DNA from: Accumulibacter sp.
GTDB lineage: Bacteria > Pseudomonadota > Gammaproteobacteria > Burkholderiales > Rhodocyclaceae
DNA length: 10,650 nt
NCBI GenBank assembly: GCA_031284185.1
Contig: JAITAJ010000206.1
Span: forward strand, 1 to 10,650
Direction of reading: 5' to 3'
In this document: positions 1 through 5,763 of the stretch, piece by piece
How the letters are laid out: each line of letters starts with the position of its first letter
Numbering within the stretch: position 1 is the first letter of the stretch
Program-made: the position numbers and the translations under genes
Notes under the pieces: model-generated
What the model was told of the DNA's origin: nothing
The model's database searches: none
What the model saw: only the letters and a program-made list of their open reading frames with translations

Positions 1-229
1 CCGCTCGCCGTTCGGCGCGACCGCCCCAGACGAAGCGTTTCCCGCGATGCTGGCCGCTGTCGTTGGCCAGGTGTGCCATGCCTGCCAGCGCCGCGATCTT
101 GCGGCGGCAGAGCGTGCCCTGTTCCGGGCATTGGGCCAACAGAGTCAGCGTCGTCACCTGGCCGATGCCTGGGATGCCGCGCAACAGGTCGTCCTTGACC
201 CGCCAGACCGCTGAGGCGCACAGGCGCAA
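1..229 (-). pseudogene. IS110-family transposase C-terminal fragment, copy 1, cut by window edge
   Basis: The minus-strand frame is open from a TTG at 229 to position 1 and continues out of the window. It reads DDLLRGIPGIGQVTTLT, then RRKIAALAGMA, NDSGQHRGKR and VWGGRAERR. These are hallmarks of the C-terminal Transposase_20 domain of IS110/IS116/IS902 transposases, and the serine of NDSG fits the conserved serine of that domain. The N-terminal RuvC-like DEDD domain is absent: upstream of 229 the frame meets a stop at 244-242. Nine mismatches over 229 nt separate it from the second copy at 830-1058, with no frameshift. It is a remnant, not an active transposase, unless the left flank holds something unexpected. 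Confidence 0.8.
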
Positions 230-235
230 TCGTGT

Positions 236-261
236 CAGCCGTCAAGCGTTTTCTGCGTACC
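236..261 (-). mobile_element. IS110 3'-terminal scrap, copy 1
   Basis: On the minus strand this short piece reads into the codons AENA-stop and the bases just after it. It matches the 3' end of the IS110 fragment at 642-667 except at two positions. It lies upstream of an internal transposase fragment, so the end of one IS copy has been joined to the middle of another, as expected after deletion between tandem or nested IS copies. Confidence 0.6.
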
Positions 262-368
262 GAGGGGACAGAAGACAGGGAATCCCGCGCTCGGTTTTTC
301 GTCCTTGCCCGGCGCGAAGCGCCGCAAGTTTACCTGTCTTCTGTCCTCTCAAATCGCTGTCCTCTGAA
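262..368 (+). repeat. Palindromic MITE-like repeat element, copy 1
   Basis: A non-coding element with an 18-nt terminal inverted repeat, 262-279 against 333-350 (17 of 18 match; core GGACAGAAGACAGG / CCTGTCTTCTGTCC). Inside is a perfect hairpin, CGGCGC-GAA-GCGCCG, at 310-324. The right side ends in a 21-nt unit (348-368, starting CTCAAA and ending CCTCTGAA) that recurs at 557-577, 610-630, 1178-1198 and 9333-9353. No ORF in it looks real. The family is not one I can name. It lacks the GTAG signature expected of REP elements linked to RAYT transposases. Confidence 0.75.
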
Positions 369-669
369 CTTCATTGATGATCAGCGAGAGTTGCAAGCGG
401 TCGCGCGCGCCGAGTTTTTCCAGCATCGCGCCGACGTGCGCCTTGACCGTGCGCTCGGTGATCTCCATGCGCCGGGCGATTTCCTTGTTGCTGGCGCCCT
501 GGGCCAGCAGGATGGCCGCTTCCTGTTCGCGGGCGGTGAGCCGCTCCCGCCACGCTTTCAGAAGACAGCGGTTTGAGAGGACAGAAGACAGAGAAACCGA
601 GCGCTCGGGTTCAGAGAACAGCGGTTTGAGGGCAACCGTGTTAGCCGTCAAGCGTTTTCTGCGAACCAA
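349..669 (-). pseudogene. Chimeric 106-codon ORF carrying a duplicated LuxR HTH domain
   Basis: An uninterrupted minus-strand frame runs from a TTG at 669 to a stop at 349. Its first 38 or so codons are read from IS110 3'-end DNA and from the inverted repeat element, in a frame with no recognisable protein. From about 555 down it becomes the C-terminal part of the regulator at 1179-1796, starting at AWRERLTAREQEA and ending INEVQRTAI. The HTH part differs from the parent gene at two bases, both synonymous CAA/CAG changes. It lacks the receiver domain. It is probably a by-product of the duplication, but the open frame would allow an HTH-only product. No good ribosome binding site supports the TTG. 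Confidence 0.7.
557..630 (-). repeat. Inverted, internally deleted copy of the palindromic repeat element
   Basis: Read on the minus strand, two copies of the 21-nt unit (630-610 and 577-557) flank the element body. The body keeps the GAGCGCTCGGTTT end and the CTGTCTTCTGTCC end but has lost about 35 nt between them, including the GCGC-GAA-GCGC hairpin seen in other copies. A perfect 12-bp palindrome, CCGAGCGCTCGG, occupies 597-608. Together with the direct copy at 348-368, the 557-577 unit brackets the luxR fragment with inverted repeats. Confidence 0.75.
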
Positions 670-1058
670 GGGGAATTGTTTTTCAGCATGGTATTCATGA
701 GGGTCAAGAGTTTTCTCATGCAGGCGACGAGAATGACTTTGGGTGGTTCGCTGGCCTGCTCGAGGCGATCAGCAAAAACCCGGGTGACTGGATCGCAACG
801 CCGTGCCGAGAGAGCCGCCATGTACAGGGCTGCTCGCCGCTCGGCGCGACCGCCCCAGACGAAGCGTTTCCCGCGATGCTGGCCGCTGTCGTTGGCCAGG
901 GGTGCCATGCCTGCCAGCGCCGCAATCTTGCGGCGGCAGCGCGTGCCCAGTTCCGGGCATTTGGCCAACGGAGTCAGCGTCGTCACCTGGCCGATGCCTG
1001 GGATGCCGCGCAACAGGTCGTCCTTGACCCACCAGACCGCTGAGGCGCACAGGCGCAA
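648..1058 (-). pseudogene. IS110-family transposase C-terminal fragment, copy 2
   Basis: This 136-codon frame opens at a TTG (1058) and ends with PWFAENA-stop. It contains DDLLRGIPGIGQVTT, RRKIAALAGMAPL, NDSGQHRGKR, VWGGRAERRAALYMAAL and VILVACMRKLLTLMN, the typical order of the Transposase_20 (C-terminal) domain of IS110-family enzymes. Complete family members are about 300-400 aa and carry an N-terminal RuvC-like domain that is missing here, so the gene is a 5'-truncated remnant. The natural 3' end is present. IS110 elements normally lack terminal inverted repeats, and none belonging to the IS can be seen. Confidence 0.85.
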
Positions 1059-1064
1059 TCGTGT

Positions 1065-1090
1065 CAGCCGTCAAGCGTTTTCTGCGTACC
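1065..1090 (-). mobile_element. IS110 3'-terminal scrap, copy 2
   Basis: Same 26-nt tail of the IS110 element as at 236-261, again directly upstream of an internal transposase fragment. It shows that the IS-end-to-IS-middle junction existed before the block was duplicated. Confidence 0.6.
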
Positions 1091-1198
1091 AAGAGGACAG
1101 AAGACAGGGAAAGCAAGCGCTCGGTTTTTCGTCCTTACCCGGCGCGAAGCGCCGCAAGTTTACCTGTCTTCTGTCCTCTCAAATCGCTGTCCTCTGAA
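1091..1198 (+). repeat. Palindromic MITE-like repeat element, copy 2
   Basis: Terminal inverted repeats 1091-1108 and 1163-1180 match at 17 of 18 positions. The CGGCGC-GAA-GCGCCG hairpin is at 1140-1154, and the 21-nt unit is at 1178-1198. The left half of the palindrome that is perfect at 597-608 is eroded here (only AGCGCTCGG remains). The element overlaps the 3' end of the luxR-type gene and provides its stop codon. Confidence 0.75.
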
Positions 1199-1796
1199 CT
1201 TCATTGATGATCAGCGAGAGCTGCAAGCGGTCGCGCGCGCCGAGTTTTTCCAGCATCGCGCCGACGTGCGCCTTGACCGTGCGCTCGGTGATCTCCATGC
1301 GCCGGGCGATTTCCTTGTTGCTGGCGCCTTGGGCCAGCAGGATGGCCGCTTCCTGTTCGCGGGCGGTGAGCCGCTCCCGCCACGCGGCTTTGCCGGAGTG
1401 CCGGGCCGCCAGCCCGCGCCGGGTCGCGGCGAGCAGACGCCGCATCAGGGCCTGCCCGACCCAGAGGCCGCCACTGCTCACGCTCAACGCGATCTGCGCC
1501 AGGACGGCGGGCGCGGCATGACCATTGCAATAGCCGGACGCGCCGGCGGACAACGCGATCAACGCTTCTTCCTCGTTCGGCTCGTCGGCGAGCAGGATCA
1601 GGGGCCGGGGAGCGGCCTGCCGGTTCAGGGCGGAAACCAGCGCGAAAGTGTCCACACCCGATGACAGGGGACGCAAGGCCCAGATCAGGGTCGCCGCCGA
1701 CGGCACCCGCGCCAGCACGCCGGTAATCAGGTCGGGAAAGGCTTCTTTCCAGGTTTCCCGGACGCGCGCGTCGTGAGACAGAAAGGCGGAAGGCAT
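1179..1796 (-). CDS. LuxR/NarL-type regulator with degenerate receiver domain
   Basis: A 205-aa protein built like a NarL/FixJ response regulator: a receiver-like region at about 1-115, a linker, and a LuxR-type HTH at about 141-198 (LTAREQEAAILLAQG, SNKEIARRMEITERTVKAHVGAMLEKLG). The receiver has lost its chemistry. There is no acidic pair after the first strand, the expected phospho-Asp region reads LIWALRPL, the Thr/Ser position reads LLADE, and the conserved Lys after GASGY is replaced (GASGYCNGH). Phosphorylation is therefore unlikely, and it probably responds to something else or acts constitutively. The ATG lies 2 nt after the stop of the adaptor gene, with GGAG (1808-1805) as ribosome binding site, so it is the last gene of the exporter operon and a likely regulator of it or its substrate. 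The last residues (about VQRTAI) and the stop come from the repeat element, suggesting that insertion altered the natural C-terminus. Confidence 0.85.
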   Translation of the reverse strand: MPSAFLSHDARVRETWKEAFPDLITGVLARVPSAATLIWALRPLSSGVDTFALVSALNRQAAPRPLILLADEPNEEEALIALSAGASGYCNGHAAPAVLAQIALSVSSGGLWVGQALMRRLLAATRRGLAARHSGKAAWRERLTAREQEAAILLAQGASNKEIARRMEITERTVKAHVGAMLEKLGARDRLQLSLIINEVQRTAI

Positions 1797-1798
1797 GT

Positions 1799-3151
1799 TC
1801 AGCGCTCCGTGAAGGCGCGCGCCTTGGCGCGCAATACCGGCTTGAGCAGATAGGTCAGGATGCTTTTTTCGCCGGTGATGATGTCCACCTCGGCAACCAT
1901 GCCGGGAATGACCGGCAGATCGTTGCCAAGCTGGGGCCGATCGGTGCGCACGCGCACGGTGTAGAAGGCGTTGCCCTTCTCGTCGACCACCGTGTCGGCG
2001 CCGATGTGTTCCAGTTGGCCTTCCAGCCCGCCGTAAATGGCGAAATCGTAGGCGGTGAATTTGACCATCACTTTCTGGCCGGGATGCAGAAAGGCAATGT
2101 CGCGGGGCTGCACCCGCGCTTCCAGCAACAGCGCGTCTTCGAGCGGGACGATCTCGACGATGTCCTTGCCGGGTTGAACGACGCCGCCGACGGTGTTGAC
2201 CAGCAGACGTTTGATCGTGCCTTTGACCGGCGAGCGCAACACCGCGCGATCGACCTTGTCGGCCAGGCCGACACTGCCTTCGGACAGGCTGTTGAGCCGG
2301 GCCATGGTTTCCGCGAGTTCCTTGCCGGCTTCGTTGCGGAAGGTGAGCGAGACTTCTTCGATCTTGTGGCTGGCTTCGCTGATCGTCGACTGGATGCGCG
2401 AGATCTGCGCCGCGGCCATGTCGCGCTCGCCGCGGAAACGGGAGGCGTCGCGTTCGAGGCGCAACAGTTCGACCTCGGAAACGGCGCCCGAACCCATCAG
2501 CGGCCGGGTCACCCGCAGTTCCCGGCTGGAAAGCTCATAAGCGCTGACCGCCTGCGCGTGCCGCGCCCGCGCCTCGGCCAGCTCCTGCTGGCGCTGGGTG
2601 AGCTGCTGACGGGCGATGGATTTGGCCGTTTCCAGCTCGTCATGCCGCGATTTGTAGAGACGGCGCTCCTCGTCGGCGGTTTTCGGGTCTTCCTTGACCA
2701 CTTCGGGCGGCACGACGAGGGGCTTGTCGTCGGCCAGCGCCCGAAGACGCGCGGCCTTGGCCTGCAAGGCCAGGGTCTGCGCGCGGCTCTCGCGCACCGA
2801 GGAGACGAAACGCGTCTGGTCGATGCGCAGCAGGATCTGCCCGGACTCGACCACGTCGCCTTCACGCGCCAGGATTTCCGACACCACGCCGCCATCGAAA
2901 CTTTGCAATATCTGCAACTGGCGCGACGGGATGACCTTGCCCTCGCCGCGCGTCACTTCGTCGATGCGGCTGTTGGCGGCCCAGACCACGGCAAGGGCGA
3001 CGGCGATGGCGACCATGCGCAGAACCATGCGCGCGCGCAGCGGTTCCTGCTGGATGAAGGCGTAATCGATGTCGGCGGCAAAGCTCAGGTCGCGCTCCTT
3101 GCCGATCGGGACGATGCGTCCCAGCAGCGCGTCGATCAGATACAGGCTCAT
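1799..3151 (-). CDS. lapC: HlyD/LapC-type periplasmic adaptor of type I secretion
   Basis: A 450-aa membrane fusion protein that would link the inner-membrane ABC transporter to a TolC-type outer-membrane channel. A short cytoplasmic N-terminus is followed by one membrane helix at about 42-60. Next is the first biotinyl/lipoyl half-domain (about 78-110, GKVIPSRQLQILQSFDGGVVSEILAREGD), a long coiled-coil hairpin rich in E/R/Q (about 118-290), and the second lipoyl half (about 303-335, AVLRSPVKGTIKRLLVNTVGG). The beta-barrel end is PGMVAEVDIITGEKSILTYLLKPV, close to the classic HlyD-family C-terminus. Length fits the family. The ATG overlaps the stop of the ABC transporter gene (ATGA), implying coupled translation. 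The LapC name rests on pairing with a LapB-type transporter. The substrate is not in the window. Confidence 0.92.
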   Translation of the reverse strand: MSLYLIDALLGRIVPIGKERDLSFAADIDYAFIQQEPLRARMVLRMVAIAVALAVVWAANSRIDEVTRGEGKVIPSRQLQILQSFDGGVVSEILAREGDVVESGQILLRIDQTRFVSSVRESRAQTLALQAKAARLRALADDKPLVVPPEVVKEDPKTADEERRLYKSRHDELETAKSIARQQLTQRQQELAEARARHAQAVSAYELSSRELRVTRPLMGSGAVSEVELLRLERDASRFRGERDMAAAQISRIQSTISEASHKIEEVSLTFRNEAGKELAETMARLNSLSEGSVGLADKVDRAVLRSPVKGTIKRLLVNTVGGVVQPGKDIVEIVPLEDALLLEARVQPRDIAFLHPGQKVMVKFTAYDFAIYGGLEGQLEHIGADTVVDEKGNAFYTVRVRTDRPQLGNDLPVIPGMVAEVDIITGEKSILTYLLKPVLRAKARAFTER

Positions 3152-5349
3152 GGCGCCGCCTTTCCGACCTGGCCGGATTGCAGGGCCTGGATCACCTTGT
3201 CGCGCGGGCCGTCGGCGACGATCCGCCCGTCATCGACGATGATGATGCGCGCGGCCAGATCGATCAGACTGGTGCGGTGCGTGACGACCACCAGCGCCTT
3301 GTGTACGGCATGGCGCCTCAGACGATCCTTGAAGGCGCTCTCGGTGGAAAAGTCCATGGCGCTGGTCGGTTCGTCGAACAGCAGCACCGGCGGATCCGTC
3401 AGCATCGCGCGGGCGATCGCCACCTGCTGGCGCTGCCCGCCCGAAAGCGATTCGCCACGTTCGCCGATCAGCATGTCGAAACCCTTCGGGTGACGGTTGA
3501 CGAACGCCGACAGCCCGGCCACCTCGGCGGCGTTCACGACCGCCATGTCGTCGGCGTAGGGCGCGCCGATGGCGATGTTCTCGCGCAGCGTGCCGTAGAA
3601 CAGCATGGCTTCCTGTCCGACGTAACCCATGTTGCGCCGCAGGTCGGCCGGATCGAGCTGCCTGAGATCGATGCCATCCATGAATACCGCTCCTTCGCTC
3701 GGCTGGTACAGGCCCAGCATCAATTTTTGCAGCGTGCTCTTTCCCGAACCCGTGCGCCCGAGGATGACCACGTGCTCACCCGGTTTGATGCTCAGCGAGA
3801 CGTTCTTCAGGGCCGGTTCGGCCTGCCCGGGATAGGAGAAGGAGACCTCGCGGAATTCGATCGCGCCTTGCAGTTCCGGGCGGTGGATGAAGGCCGAGGC
3901 GTCCGGGCGCTCGACCGGCAGCTCCATCAGTTTGTCGAGCGAGGCCAGCGAGGTGCGCGCGTTCTGGAATTGCATCAGCAAGCCCACGCCCTGCGCCAGC
4001 GGCGCCATGGCGCGACCGCCGAGCATGGTCGTGGCGATCAGCCCGCCGAGGGTCAGGGCGCGTTCGTGAATCAGGTAAACGCCGGCCACGACCAGCAGCA
4101 CGTTGACGATCTGCATGATGATCATCGCGCCGTTGCCGGCGAAAGCGGAGAGCAGGCGAAGCTGCGCGCCGGTACGCGCCAGAAAGGCCGTGGTGCGTTC
4201 CCACTTGATCTGTACGGCGCCTTCGGCGCCCTGTGTCTTGATCGTCTCCAGCGCGATCAGGCTTTCGACCAGCGACGCGTTGCGCAAGGCCGCGGCGCGG
4301 TAGGTCGTCTCGGCGAGTTCGTGCATCTTGAACTGCAGGACGTAGGCATAGATCAGCCCGAGGACGAGTCCGCACGAGGGGATCAGCGCCAGCGGCCAGG
4401 CGATCCATACGATCACCAGCAGGAAGAACAGCGCGAAAGGGAGGTCGACCAGCGCGGTCACCGTCATCGAAGCAATGAAATCGCGCACCGATTCAAACGA
4501 TCGCAGATTCAAGGCGAGCGAGCCGACCGAGGCCGGCTTGCCTTCCATGCGCATGCCCAGCACGCGCTCCATGATCAGCGCCGACAGTTTGACGTCGACG
4601 CGCGCGCTGGCAAGATCGATGAAATGGCTGCGCAGCAGGCGCATCACGAAATCCATGCCGAATACCAGGAACACGCCGATTGCCAGCATCCACAAGGTGT
4701 CCGTCGCGTTGTTCGGCACCACGCGATCATAGACGTTCATCGTAAACAGCGGCAAAACCACGGCGAACAGGTTGATCAGCAGGGCCGCGCCGACCACGTC
4801 GCGGTAGACCGCCATCTGCTCGAACAAGGCTCCCCAGAACCAGTGACGCCCCGCGATGTTGCCGACTTCCGGCGCGCGCGCGTCGAAGGTGAAGCGCGGG
4901 CGGGCGAACAGGGTGACTCCGGCGTAGCGCTCGGCCACCTTATCGCGCGTCAGCGTCACCAGACCTTGGTCGGTTTCGGGGAACAAGAGCCGCATTTTCC
5001 TGCCGCTCCTGCTCCGGGCGAAAAGCACGCAGGCTTGATCGTCGTCGAGCAGGAGGATTGCCGGCAGCAGCGTCGCGTCGATGTCGTCCAGATCGCGCCG
5101 CACGATCCGGCTCGACAGATTGGCGCGGGCGGCGGCGCGGGCGAACAGCGAGGGCGTCAGGCGGCCGCCTTCCAGCGGCAGGCCCGCCGTGAGCGCGGCG
5201 CGTGTGCTCGGACGCCCGTACAGACGGGTCAACGCGACCAGGCAATCGAGCAGCGGGTCGCAATGCGGCAAATCGGCGCGCAACTCGGCCGTGAGCACGC
5301 GCTTGACCGGACGCGACGGGGATGGCGTTGCCGAACTATTCGTTACCAA
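3148..5349 (-). CDS. lapB: LapB-type type I secretion permease/ATPase
   Basis: A 733-aa inner-membrane ABC exporter of the LapB/LssB group, which exports large adhesins or RTX proteins. Order: an N-terminal C39-peptidase-like domain (about 30-155), a transmembrane ABC type 1 domain (about 185-430, with MNVYDRVVPNNATDTLW), and an ATPase domain with Walker A GRTGSGKST (531-539), Q-loop Gln579, signature LSGGQ (635-639), Walker B VLLFDE (655-660) and H-loop His691. The peptidase-like domain has a Cys (DPLLDC, residue 36) but no HF-type catalytic His: the matching stretch reads DDDQACVLFA. It should bind substrate, not cleave a leader. The TTG start at 5349 was chosen because AAAGGAG ends 5 nt upstream and the family is usually about 720 aa. 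ATG 5364 and GTG 5430 are in frame but lack a Shine-Dalgarno sequence. First gene of a three-gene operon. Confidence 0.93.
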   Translation of the reverse strand: MVTNSSATPSPSRPVKRVLTAELRADLPHCDPLLDCLVALTRLYGRPSTRAALTAGLPLEGGRLTPSLFARAAARANLSSRIVRRDLDDIDATLLPAILLLDDDQACVLFARSRSGRKMRLLFPETDQGLVTLTRDKVAERYAGVTLFARPRFTFDARAPEVGNIAGRHWFWGALFEQMAVYRDVVGAALLINLFAVVLPLFTMNVYDRVVPNNATDTLWMLAIGVFLVFGMDFVMRLLRSHFIDLASARVDVKLSALIMERVLGMRMEGKPASVGSLALNLRSFESVRDFIASMTVTALVDLPFALFFLLVIVWIAWPLALIPSCGLVLGLIYAYVLQFKMHELAETTYRAAALRNASLVESLIALETIKTQGAEGAVQIKWERTTAFLARTGAQLRLLSAFAGNGAMIIMQIVNVLLVVAGVYLIHERALTLGGLIATTMLGGRAMAPLAQGVGLLMQFQNARTSLASLDKLMELPVERPDASAFIHRPELQGAIEFREVSFSYPGQAEPALKNVSLSIKPGEHVVILGRTGSGKSTLQKLMLGLYQPSEGAVFMDGIDLRQLDPADLRRNMGYVGQEAMLFYGTLRENIAIGAPYADDMAVVNAAEVAGLSAFVNRHPKGFDMLIGERGESLSGGQRQQVAIARAMLTDPPVLLFDEPTSAMDFSTESAFKDRLRRHAVHKALVVVTHRTSLIDLAARIIIVDDGRIVADGPRDKVIQALQSGQVGKAAP

Positions 5350-5354
5350 GGAAT

Positions 5355-5361
5355 CTCCTTT
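5355..5361 (-). promoter_or_regulatory. Ribosome binding site deciding the TTG start of the ABC transporter
   Basis: On the minus strand AAAGGAG occupies 5361-5355, followed by a 5-nt spacer (ATTCC) and TTG at 5349-5347. It overlaps the alternative in-frame ATG at 5364, so the ATG cannot use it. Confidence 0.65.
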
Positions 5362-5576
5362 CATGACGGCGCGCAAACCGCCGCCGGTTCCCGCCGGAAC
5401 GCGGACGCGCCCGGCATCGCGGGAAAGCACATTCTAGCTTCGTCTTCGGATCGTGACCAAAGGCGAGGGGCGAGCCGCGCCGGTATGCCGGCAGAATCAC
5501 GGGGAGCGGAATCATCAGACAAGGGTCGGAGAGGGAAGAATCGAACGGGTCGTGTCGTAATCCGGAGGGAAATACG

Positions 5577-5590
5577 CGGATGGACATCCG
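5577..5590. promoter_or_regulatory. Candidate operator palindrome CGGATG-GA-CATCCG
   Basis: Perfect 6-bp arms with a 2-nt spacer. It lies about 10 nt downstream of the minus-strand TAAAAT (5605-5600), so it would sit near the start site of an exporter-operon transcript. One such palindrome can occur by chance in a gap of this size. The LuxR-type regulator of the operon would be a natural candidate to bind here, which is inference. Confidence 0.3.
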
Positions 5591-5763
5591 AGACGAGCGA
5601 TTTTACCGCCCATTCGGTCGATTTGCCGCGCAAACACGAGAGAACGCATTCTTTTTTCATTGGGAACAGCCGGTTTCGATCATAGTTTGGTACCCTACGC
5701 CCTGCCTTCGGAAGTTTGCCATCCGTCACGCGCGCCTTTTCATTCACTCATCACGACGCCAAC

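Larger units (their letters stand above)
1..555. repeat. Direct repeat unit A (left copy of the ~829-bp-period duplication)
   Basis: Positions 1-555 align almost end to end with 830-1385. The offset is 829 up to about position 281 and 830 after a 1-nt indel in the noncoding part. Identity is uneven: nine mismatches in the transposase part (1-229), several around 260-290, but only two in the luxR part (369-555). The right boundary falls inside the luxR coding sequence. The left boundary is outside the window, so the true unit may be longer and there may be more copies to the left. Confidence 0.9.
830..1385. repeat. Direct repeat unit B (right copy of the duplication)
   Basis: Partner of 1-555. 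It carries the IS110 fragment, the palindromic element and the 3' end of the luxR-type gene in the same order and orientation. Here the luxR part is joined to the rest of its gene, so this is the ancestral arrangement and the copy at 369-555 is the derived one. Homology stops at about 1385 (WRERL codons of the HTH linker). Confidence 0.9.
5350..5763. promoter_or_regulatory. Divergent intergenic region between exporter operon and PilZ-like gene
   Basis: About 414 bp separate the two divergent starts, and no credible gene lies here. Promoters for both directions should be inside. A minus-strand TAAAAT at 5605-5600 is a possible -10 for the exporter operon, but I see no good -35. In the other direction TTGGGA, 17 nt, TAGTTT near 5663-5691 is a weak sigma70-like candidate. 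Two small inverted repeats could be operators: CGGATG-GA-CATCCG at 5577-5590 and GTTCC-N4-GGAAC at 5387-5400. The 5630-5700 part is AT-richer than the surroundings, as expected for a promoter zone. Exact promoter calls are weak. Confidence 0.45.

Noticed and set aside
262..368. REP/REPIN element of the RAYT type
   Set aside because: There is no GTAG head and no RAYT transposase in the window, and the arms do not match the typical REP pattern.
262..1198. The repeats as a CRISPR array
   Set aside because: Units are few, in both orientations, with unequal spacing and coding or IS DNA between them, and no cas genes are present.
2006..3493. A 495-codon + strand frame opposite the adaptor gene
   Set aside because: It spans the antisense of two confirmed genes, has a shadow-type composition and has no recognisable domain.
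5188..5280. An active C39 leader peptidase in the ABC transporter
   Set aside because: A Cys is present in DPLLDC, but the Gly after it and the catalytic His region are missing, so it fits the non-cleaving C39-like domain of the LapB group.
3178..5685. An 835-codon open frame on the + strand opposite the ABC transporter gene
   Set aside because: It is antisense to a gene with all ABC motifs. The product is rich in Arg, His, Gln and Asp with no domain, as expected for the complement of GC-rich coding sequence.
5663..5691. A confident sigma70 promoter for the PilZ-like gene
   Set aside because: TTGGGA-17-TAGTTT matches the consensus poorly and could be chance, so it is mentioned only as a candidate within the intergenic entry.
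5361..5747. A 128-codon minus-strand frame in the divergent gap
   Set aside because: It has no domain, low-complexity Arg/Pro composition and no good ribosome binding site. It covers the probable promoter region and overlaps the exporter start.
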